Shown one piece after another: positions 8,321 through 13,378 of a stretch of 13,378 nt of DNA (position 1 is the stretch's first letter; every line of letters starts with the position of its first letter). Under the pieces are notes generated by a model. It had not been told where the DNA came from. It worked only from the letters and a program-made list of their open reading frames with translations, and searched no databases. The position numbers and the translations under genes are program-made. The stretch comes from Bog-159 sp049511415 (GTDB lineage Bacteria; Acidobacteriota; Terriglobia; Bryobacterales; Bryobacteraceae), in contig JBEKYC010000111.1 in the NCBI GenBank assembly GCA_049511415.1, positions 1-13,378 on the forward strand, given 5' to 3'.

Positions 8321-8355
8321 AAGAGGCGGGCCTTCGGGCTCGCCTCTTTTGTTTT
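8321..8355 (+). terminator. Strong intrinsic terminator after the TonB-dependent receptor
   Basis: AAGAGGCGGGCC (8321-8332), loop TTCG, and GGCTCGCCTCTT (8337-8348) form a 12-bp stem with a single G-U pair. It is capped by the extra-stable C(UUCG)G tetraloop and followed by a T-rich tract (TT-G-TTTT to 8355). It lies 24 bases after the receptor stop. The next gene's ribosome-binding site begins one base after the T-tract. Confidence 0.93.
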
Positions 8356-8367
8356 GGGGAAGCTCTC

Positions 8368-10518
8368 TTGGGCGCTAATCCGTGGTTCCTGCCAGTCGCG
8401 TGCCTCGCCGCTTTTACTCCTTGGCTATGTGCTCAAAGTCCACCCTTGTGTGCTCCCCCACCCGCGGTACAATCGGCGCTCGACCAGCTTCCTGACTACC
8501 AAACGGCCGACCAATCCAGGTACGAGTACCTGCAAACGCGCCGTTCCGCCATTCGCGCCCTGATCGAACGCTATCCCGGCGACATCTTCGTAGCGCGCGC
8601 GTACATCGCTAGCATGTCGAACGAGAATACTCCCGCGGATCGCCTCAAAGTAATCGCCGAGTATCAAGACCTCCACAATCAGCGGCCGGATGATGCCTAC
8701 ATCTCGTACCTTTACGGCATAAGCCTTCTTGGCAGAGACACGCCGCAGTCGATCAGGCTGTTCACCGCCGCACTCGCGCAGGCCCCCAACTTCCCCTGGC
8801 CTCATTTGCAGTTTGTCTCCATTTACTCCGCGCCGAATTTCCTCGACAAAGCCCAAGCCATTTCTCACGCCAAAGCGTTTCTTGCCGCCTGCCCGGCCGC
8901 TTGGGAGGGTTACACTCCGCTGGGCGGGATCGGCGACCAGGAATTGATCCGCCACGCCGCATCCCAATTGCGCCAGGTGATCCAGCCGCGCACCGATCCC
9001 GGCGCGCTGGCTGCATATTCCACTCTCTGGTCGCTCGAATTTGCCGCCCATCCTCCCTCCGCATACGACGCGCTTCGCAAGCAGGTCGCCGACGACGTCG
9101 CGCATCTCCGCGCCCTGAATATGGAGAACGTACGCCAGTGGTGGCGTGCCCTTGAGGAAGGCTATAAGCTCACCAATGACGAAAAGCAGTCCGATTGGGC
9201 CGCCGGTCAAAGCGCCCGCCGCTTTCCCACTTGGGACCTGCCCGAACACATCCAGTGGTACGAGCATCACGACTATCCCGGCGCCGACGTCCCCGCGGAT
9301 AAGAAGAAGGCTTATTACAGCGATCTGCTCCAGCAGACAGATGCCTGGATCAAGCTGCGCCCCAAATCCTATTACATTTGGCGCGAGCGCCTGCAGGCTC
9401 TCGACCATCTCGACGATGCACCGGCAGCGGAGGTTGCATCCTGCTTCGCTAAAGTGCTCGCCTTAGCCCAAGCCGACAAGGGCCCCCAGCCTCTCGACTC
9501 CGTTACGGATTTCCAGCTCGTCTGGGTGCTTTACAACAAGAAGCTTCAACCCCGCCGCCAGTTGGAGCTCGCTCAAAATTATCTGGAGCAGTTCGCCATA
9601 GATTCCCAGCAGTATCTCGACGACCGTTATGTTTCGAAGAATGTCGATAGCACCTTCTGGAGCACGCATTGGAAATTCTCAGCCTATTTCTTCGCAGCGG
9701 ATGCCTATGTGCGTCTGAAGCAAGCCGCTCAGGCGCGGGATGCCCTCACGCACGCGGATGTGGTCCTGCAGGCCCTGAAATCCCAGATCAACGGCAAGGA
9801 CGAGTTCCGCAAGGCTTACGCCACTCAGGAATCCTCCTATTGGCTCGCCGAAGCGCGCCTCGCGCAGCTTCAAGGCCACCAGCTCGATGCCATGGCATAT
9901 TACGAAAGCGCCTTGCTCGCCCGCCTCGATTCCGGCAGCCTTCCTGCCCCCGGCGAAAAGGACGACGTCGCCCAGGATGCGCACCAACTCTGGGCCAGGC
10001 TGGGCGGTTCGGACGAAAGCTGGAAACTCTGGTACACCCGCCGCGCCGATGCCGTCGCGGCCCAAAGCCATCTTACTTGGGAGAACGCCCAGGATCCACT
10101 GCCTCCCTTTCAGTTGGCCGACCTACACGGCAAAACCTGGCAGCTCGCCGATCTGAAGGGCAAGGTAGCATTTCTAAACTTCTGGGATTCCTCGTGAATG
10201 GTCTGTCGCGGGGAGTTGCCTCGCTTGCAAAAACTGATTGAGCAATACAGGGATCGCAAGGACGTCGTGTTTCTCTCGCTGAACCTGGACGACGATCCCG
10301 GAGTGATCGAGCCGTTCATGGCCGAGCTGAAACTCACTCTCACCGTCCTGCCCGCTTACAGCTATGCAACCGATACGCTGAGGGTCGAATACGTTCCGCA
10401 AAACTGGATTGTGGGCCCGGACGGTGTCATCCGGATGAAGGGCGTCGGCTACGATTTCACCGAAAAGTGGGAGCAAGGCATAAAAGACGCCATTGAAAGG
10501 GTCCGCACACCGCGCTGA
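8368..10518 (+). CDS. Secreted TlpA-like thioredoxin-domain selenoprotein (TGA at 10195 read as selenocysteine)
   Basis: One continuous frame of 716 residues is proposed, interrupted only by TGA at codon 610. Residues 1-23 look like a signal peptide, though without basic residues. Residues 40-560 are helical and TPR-like, rich in Trp and Tyr. Residues 580-716 are a TlpA/redoxin-type thioredoxin domain: FQLADLHGKTWQLADLKGKVAFLNFW, then DSS-[TGA]-MV-C613-RGELP, FLSLNLDDDPG, and a probable cis-Pro at 677 (YVPQNWIVGPDG). In TlpA proteins NFW is followed by three residues and then CxxC, and the TGA falls exactly on the first Cys. This predicts a U-x-x-C thiol-disulfide centre in the periplasm. The start is TTG at 8368, with GGGGA (8356-8360) seven bases upstream and no in-frame ATG nearby. 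The alternative is a nonsense mutation of a Cys codon or a sequencing error. Selenocysteine machinery genes are not in the window. Confidence 0.8.
10195..10229 (+). promoter_or_regulatory. Selenocysteine TGA codon and candidate bacterial SECIS hairpin
   Basis: The TGA is at 10195-10197. Just downstream, GCGGGG (10208-10213) pairs with CCTCGC (10219-10224): six pairs, one of them G-U, with the five-base loop AGTTG. A lower stem (10204-10206 with 10227-10229) extends it across a small internal loop. The distance from TGA to the apical loop is 16 bases and the second loop base is G. As I recall the bacterial SECIS consensus, it needs a G among the first two loop bases and a spacing of about 16-37 nt, so this fits at the lower limit. 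SelB would bind the loop to deliver Sec-tRNA. The pairing is seen directly; the function is inferred. Confidence 0.65.
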
Positions 10519-10640
10519 CCCGGGTCCGTATCCCCGTCGAGCAACACCTACTTTCGTTAATATGTGCCCCTTCCGAGTGCAAAATCCGGACCCGATGGCC
10601 GGCTTACGTTTATTCTGAAAAGGGACAAAAAAGCTAACCG

Positions 10641-11816
10641 ATGAACCGTAATACGTTAGGGCACCGTCAGTCGATTGCCGTTACGCTTTCGCTGCTGCTG
10701 TTGTCGTTCGCACAATCCTGCCTCAATGCCCAAGCGCCTCCGCCGGACGCTTACACCCCGCTCGATGCCATGCAGCTCGACCAATTAGTGGCGCCCATCG
10801 CGCTGTATCCGGACGCGCTGCTGGCTCAGGTGCTAGCCGCCTCCACGTTCGCCGGCCAGGTCAACGACGCGGACAACTGGATTCATCAGAACGATGGGGT
10901 GCCTCCGGGTCAACTGGCCCCGGTCGTAAACCGCGCTCCCTGGGATCCCAGCGTAAAAGCTCTCACCGAATTTCCAACCGTGCTGGATAACATGTCCCGT
11001 AACAACGCCTGGACCGTGGCTCTTGGCAACGCCTATTACAATCAGCCCGGCGACGTGATGAATGCCGTGCAGGCCATGCGATACCAGGCGCAACAGGCCG
11101 GCAGCCTCCGCGGCGCTCCGCAGGAGCAGGTGTCCTATGACGGCGGTCTGATCGTGATTGAGCCGGTGAATCCGGGGATCGTGTACGTTCCCTACTACAA
11201 TCCATGGGTGGTGTACGGGGCGTCGATACCCGCATGGAGCGGTTATTATTGGAGTCCCCGGGGTGCGGCACGGCTTCGCCCGGGCATCGCCATCGGCTTC
11301 GGCGCCGGCATCGGGATAGGCCTCTTTGCGCACTACGGATGGGGATATCATGCGTGGGCCCCGAACTGGCGCGCCGGCGTGGTGGCATATCACCGCCACA
11401 CTTACATTCCACGAAGCACCACCGTGATCGACAGTGGGAATTTCGGCCTGTACAACCGCGGCGTGTTCGAGCATGCCGGAAGGGGCGTGCCGGGCGGCTA
11501 TCATCCCCCGGCGATGGCCCAAACGGCTGTTTATGCAAATTCATCAGCCCCGTCCTACCATCCAGGGGCGGAGCAAACCTCTCTTCCGCAGGTAATCACG
11601 ACGCATCCTGGAACGGGACAAACCAATCATCCGGCGGCCACCACCCACCATCCGGCGACAGGGCAAACCTATCGTCCGCCAGCTGGCGCTTCGCATTCTG
11701 GAACGGCGCCTACCAACCATGCGCCGAACCAGTCTCCCAACAAACCCGCTCCCAGCGGTCGAGACTCAAAGGCGCAAGCCCAGAGCACCCCCAAAGCTGC
11801 CTCTCACGGAAAGTAG
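10641..11816 (+). CDS. DUF3300 secreted protein with a repetitive C-terminal tail
   Basis: This is a 391-residue exported protein of unknown function. Residues 1-30 are a Sec signal peptide (basic start, run of Leu, ending LNA). Residues 47-260 match the DUF3300 family: LDQLVAPIALYPDALLAQVL, VNDADNWI, WDPSVKALTEFPTVLDNM, then IEPVNPGIVYVPYYNPWVVYG. A Gly/Ala-rich hydrophobic stretch at 215-231 could be a membrane-associated or beta segment. The tail from residue 307 holds four repeats of exactly 15 residues, rich in His, Thr and Pro, then a hydrophilic Lys/Ser end. There is no convincing lipobox at C27. The ribosome-binding site is poor: AGGGA near 10620 is about 15 bases from the ATG. It follows the selenoprotein gene by 122 bases on the same strand, and I see no clear terminator between them. 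A role in the cell envelope is likely, but nothing more specific can be said. Confidence 0.85.
   Translation: MNRNTLGHRQSIAVTLSLLLLSFAQSCLNAQAPPPDAYTPLDAMQLDQLVAPIALYPDALLAQVLAASTFAGQVNDADNWIHQNDGVPPGQLAPVVNRAPWDPSVKALTEFPTVLDNMSRNNAWTVALGNAYYNQPGDVMNAVQAMRYQAQQAGSLRGAPQEQVSYDGGLIVIEPVNPGIVYVPYYNPWVVYGASIPAWSGYYWSPRGAARLRPGIAIGFGAGIGIGLFAHYGWGYHAWAPNWRAGVVAYHRHTYIPRSTTVIDSGNFGLYNRGVFEHAGRGVPGGYHPPAMAQTAVYANSSAPSYHPGAEQTSLPQVITTHPGTGQTNHPAATTHHPATGQTYRPPAGASHSGTAPTNHAPNQSPNKPAPSGRDSKAQAQSTPKAASHGK
11559..11738 (+). repeat. Four tandem 45-bp coding repeats in the DUF3300 gene
   Basis: Repeats of 15 residues begin at H307, H322, H337 and H352 (HPGAEQT, HPGTGQT, HPATGQT, HSGTAPT). The period is exact while the residues diverge, so the duplication is not recent. 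The His-rich tail could bind metal or the cell wall; that is speculation. Confidence 0.75.
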
Positions 11817-11967
11817 CCGAATGCGAGCCGATATCGCGTCCCTGCGAAACGAAGCCAAATCACAGCCGGTATGTTGAGCAATCCACGGCAACCGGCGGGT
11901 TCAGTTGAAAACCGAAGCCTTCCACGCAGCCCGCGACTTCGGTGCCTTCGGCCCCACCACGTTACTT

Positions 11968-11996
11968 TTGTGTCTGCCGGATGGTCTTGATATGAT
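11968..11996 (+). promoter_or_regulatory. Promoter of small RNA 1
   Basis: TTGTGT (11968-11973), a 17-base spacer, and TATGAT (11991-11996, five of six to the -10 consensus). The same -10 and its flanks recur in all three units. Confidence 0.7.
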
Positions 11997-12000
11997 GCTG

Positions 12001-12188
12001 GTAGCGGAGCCGGTGTGCGAAACCGGCCCCGCAGCGGCATCACCGCTGGCCCTTACGGGTCCAAACGATCAAAGCCGTTACCCGGCCGACAAGAGTCAGC
12101 CGGATTACCAACAATAGGATCATGGTACGATCCCCCTTTCCGCTTCGAGTGGAGGCCCGGGCTGGTTTCCCGGGCTTTCCCGTTTTTT
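12001..12188 (+). ncRNA. Structured small RNA, copy 1
   Basis: A predicted transcript of about 188 nt runs from just after the TATGAT box to the T-tract. The helices seen are CCGGT/ACCGG (12010-12014 with 12022-12026), AGCGG/CCGCT (12033-12037 with 12043-12047), CCC-TTAC-GGG (12050-12059), CCGGC-GAC/GTC-GCCGG (12082-12103), GGATC/GATCC (12117-12133), and the terminator stem. UGGUA (11999-12003) can pair with UACCA (12106-12110) to close the first four helices into a multibranch, if transcription starts at or before 12000. No open frame is conserved. I do not recognise the family. Rfam families reported from Acidobacteria (such as Acido-1 and Acido-Lenti-1) are candidates to compare, but I cannot recall their consensus well enough to assign it. 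Confidence 0.72.
12151..12188 (+). terminator. Intrinsic terminator of small RNA 1
   Basis: GCCCGGG (12155-12161) pairs with CCCGGGC (12169-12175) around the seven-base loop CTGGTTT. The outer GGA/TCC pairs lengthen the stem, and six T residues follow (12183-12188). Confidence 0.85.
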
Positions 12189-12475
12189 GGAAGCTCTTGG
12201 TGCCTCCGTACAGGAACCCGCTCTCCAGACGTCGCGAAAAGGCTTATAGGTGTAGTGGCGCGGCGGCGGAAAGCTTCGCGCGCTTTTCTTAAGTACGATC
12301 CAAAAAATCCATCCAGCAGAACACCCACCGCGCCGCGGACCCCGATCCCGCGTTCCTCTCATGCTAACGTCACCCTGGGTGTCGCGGATCTTGCGTTCGC
12401 TCGCCCAGCGTCCCTTGAAAACCGAATATTGCGACCCTGCGAAACGAAGCCAAATGTCGGCGGCAGCCCCTCATT

Positions 12476-12504
12476 TCGTGTCTGGCGGGTGGTTTTGATA
12501 TGAT
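12476..12504 (+). promoter_or_regulatory. Promoter of small RNA 2
   Basis: TATGAT at 12499-12504 is identical to copy 1. The -35 position reads TCGTGT (12476-12481) at a 17-base spacing, one change from copy 1 and weaker, so this copy may be expressed less. Confidence 0.6.
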
Positions 12505-12508
12505 GCTG

Positions 12509-12698
12509 GTAGCGGAGCCGATGTAGCGACCACCGGCCCCGCAACGGCATTTACCGTTCGCCCTTACGGGTCCAAACGATCAAAGCCGGTACCCGGCCGA
12601 CAAAAGCCAGCCGGATTACCAACAATAGGATCATAGTACGATCCCCCATTCCGCTCCGAGTGGAGGCCCGGGCTAGTATCCCGGGCTTTCCCGTTTTT
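12509..12698 (+). ncRNA. Structured small RNA, copy 2
   Basis: A predicted transcript of about 190 nt. The second helix is AACGG/CCGTT (12543-12547 with 12554-12558), where copy 1 has AGCGG/CCGCT: a G-C pair replaced by A-T with pairing kept. The first helix has two extra loop bases and one mismatch. The single-stranded segment TCCAAACGATCAAAGCC and the GGATC/GATCC hairpin are conserved. It ends in the GCCCGGG/CCCGGGC hairpin (12666-12672 with 12680-12686) and T-tract. The family is unknown. Confidence 0.72.
12662..12698 (+). terminator. Intrinsic terminator of small RNA 2
   Basis: GCCCGGG/CCCGGGC stem around the seven-base loop CTAGTAT, followed by five T residues (12694-12698). The loop differs from copy 1 but the stem is unchanged. 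A second perfect hairpin, GGAAGC/GCTTCC, follows at once. Confidence 0.83.
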
Positions 12699-12810
12699 GG
12701 AAGCTCTGGTGCTTCCGTGGCTCGTCAACCCCAAGTTTCGCGCGCTTTTCTTCAGCGCAGCGCGATCACGTCCCGGGACGATCCAAAACCCCATCCAACA
12801 GAACATTCGC

Positions 12811-12851
12811 CGCGCCGCGGACCCCGATCCCGCGTTCCTCTCGTGCTAACG
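12811..12851 (+). repeat. Spacer repeat, second copy (first copy at 12330-12370)
   Basis: A GC-rich stretch of about 41 bases, CGCGCCGCGGACCCCGATCC and onward to TGCTAACG, is nearly identical to 12330-12370. The only difference is A versus G at CTCATGC/CTCGTGC. It marks the spacer as part of the duplicated unit. No function can be seen. Confidence 0.8.
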
Positions 12852-12946
12852 TGACTGTGGGTGTCGCCCAGGCTCCTTGAAATCCGAATATCGCGTCTTT
12901 GCGAAACGAAGCCAAATGTCGGCCCTCGGCTAAGGCCCAATACTTT

Positions 12947-12974
12947 TTGTGTCTGCCAGGTGGTTTGATATGAT
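12947..12974 (+). promoter_or_regulatory. Promoter of small RNA 3
   Basis: TTGTGT (12947-12952), a 16-base spacer, and TATGAT (12969-12974). The boxes match copy 1 and the spacer is one base shorter. Confidence 0.68.
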
Positions 12975-12978
12975 GCTG

Positions 12979-13161
12979 GTAGCGGAGCCGGTGTGCGGCA
13001 CCGGCCCCGCAACGGCATTACCGTTCGCCCTTACGGGTCCAAACGATCAAATACCCGGCCGACGAAAGCCCGCCGGATTACCAACAGTAGGATCATAGGT
13101 ACGATCCCCCTTTCCGCTTCGAGTGGAGGCCCGGGCAGCTATCCCGGGCTTTCCCGTTTTT
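12979..13161 (+). ncRNA. Structured small RNA, copy 3
   Basis: A predicted transcript of about 183 nt. The first helix is a perfect six pairs (CCGGTG-TGCGG-CACCGG), where copy 1 has a G-A mismatch at the sixth position. The second helix is AACGG/CCGTT (13011-13015 with 13021-13025). The CCGGC hairpin is capped by a C-GAAA-G tetraloop. A few bases are deleted between TCCAAACGATCAAA and CCCGGCC compared with copies 1 and 2. It ends in the shared terminator. The family is unknown. Confidence 0.72.
13125..13161 (+). terminator. Intrinsic terminator of small RNA 3
   Basis: GCCCGGG (13129-13135) pairs with CCCGGGC (13143-13149) around the loop CAGCTAT. Five T residues (13157-13161) follow. The loop sequence differs again while the stem is identical. 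Confidence 0.84.
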
Positions 13162-13200
13162 GGAAGCTCTCGTGCTTTTTCTTTTGCGCGTCCTGATCCT

Positions 13201-13378
13201 GCGAAACGAAGCCAAATTCAGCCGGTGTTGGCTGGGCGCGGTGAAAGCCCAAAACCGCCCAATTTAGCCCAACGCGACGACAGCCACGTAATGGGGCAAT
13301 AGCCTCTATATTAAAGGTTTACAGGAAATTGGGTCTGCTTTTACACGCGCTCCGGATCAGTTGTTGAGCACCGGGATC
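13201..13378 (+). other. Truncated fourth unit and unassigned right end
   Basis: The fourth copy of the 17-base box (13201-13217) is followed by TCAGCCGGT-like sequence and then leaves the repeat: no TATGAT box and no RNA body. An imperfect long inverted repeat runs from about 13227 to 13273 (GTTGG...CCAAC, GGGCG...CGCCC, GGT...ACC). After that I see no gene, promoter or RNA that I can support up to the end of the window. Confidence 0.5.

Larger units (their letters stand above)
11833..13217 (+). repeat. Tandem array of about 0.5-kb units carrying small RNA genes
   Basis: Three near-complete units and the start of a fourth lie head to tail. Each begins with the 17-base box GCGAAACGAAGCCAAAT at 11844-11860, 12439-12455, 12901-12917 and 13201-13217. 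Then come a promoter-like block, an RNA-like block of about 185-190 bases, and a spacer. The spacers share a 41-base nearly identical stretch at 12330-12370 and 12811-12851. The -10 boxes are 508 and 470 bases apart. Unit 1 has about 80 extra bases between the box and the promoter. No translated frame is conserved between the units, and similarity is highest in the paired RNA segments. Confidence 0.88.

Noticed and set aside
8425..9408. Minus-strand open frame of 327 codons
   Set aside because: It is antisense to the selenoprotein candidate and has no recognisable domain.
10198..10518. A separate 106-residue gene starting at the ATG right after the TGA
   Set aside because: It would begin in the middle of a thioredoxin active site (MVCRGELP) with no ribosome-binding site. 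It is in frame with the preceding gene and completes that gene's domain.
10511..10525. Terminator after the selenoprotein gene
   Set aside because: GACCCGGGTC is a short palindrome with no loop and no T-tract.
12001..12188. tRNA, 6S, SRP or tmRNA identity for the small RNA
   Set aside because: There is no tRNA cloverleaf or T-loop, no long 6S-type hairpin with a central bubble, no SRP GGAAGC/GCA core in place, and no tmRNA ends.
11804..13196. Several short open frames (60-160 codons) on both strands in the repeat array
   Set aside because: They run through hairpins and terminators and differ between units. Conservation follows base pairing, not reading frame.
11833..13217. CRISPR array or insertion sequence
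   Set aside because: Repeat units are about 0.5 kb and not short direct repeats with unique spacers. There is no transposase frame and no terminal inverted repeats.

Overview
This window looks like a chromosomal segment from an acidobacterium, most likely of the Solibacter/Bryobacter type. The points in favour are a very large Oar-type TonB-dependent receptor with an N-terminal carboxypeptidase-regulatory-like domain, a short lineage-typical CxH...CxxC protein, a DUF3300 protein, a YpdA-type flavoprotein and fairly high GC. The phylum call is an inference from gene content; there is no rRNA or other marker here.

Layout. Positions 1-1976 hold the 3' end of alaS (alanyl-tRNA synthetase) and, overlapping it by four bases, a YpdA/Bdr-like FAD disulfide reductase. 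Positions 2112-4063 hold a 79-residue putative metal-binding protein, a convergent radical SAM/SPASM-like protein on the minus strand, and a divergent secreted protein of unknown function. After a leader of about 300 bp comes the 1309-residue TonB-dependent receptor (4367-8296), closed by a strong UUCG-loop terminator. Immediately after it, starting at TTG 8368, is a secreted helical-repeat protein with a C-terminal TlpA-like thioredoxin domain. A DUF3300 protein follows (10641-11816). From about 11833 to 13217 there is no convincing protein gene. That stretch is a tandem array of about 0.5-kb units.

Main result 1: the thioredoxin-domain gene is interrupted by one in-frame TGA (10195-10197) exactly where the first catalytic Cys of the CxxC motif belongs (NFW-DSS-[TGA]-MV-C-RGELP). 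The same frame then continues through the rest of the domain. A hairpin with the properties of a bacterial SECIS lies just downstream. I read this as one 716-residue selenoprotein with a U-x-x-C redox centre (Sec610/Cys613), not two genes and not a pseudogene. A point mutation or sequencing error cannot be excluded from this window alone.

Main result 2: the array at the right end carries three paralogous small RNA genes of about 185-190 nt. Each has a conserved promoter-like -35/-10 pair, several conserved hairpins including one compensatory base-pair change, and an intrinsic terminator. A truncated fourth unit follows. I do not recognise the RNA family.

The TonB-dependent receptor and the exported selenoprotein are adjacent and probably both act in the cell envelope. 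The receptor has an unusual cluster of three Cys pairs that could be a substrate for a thiol-disulfide oxidoreductase, but that link is speculative.
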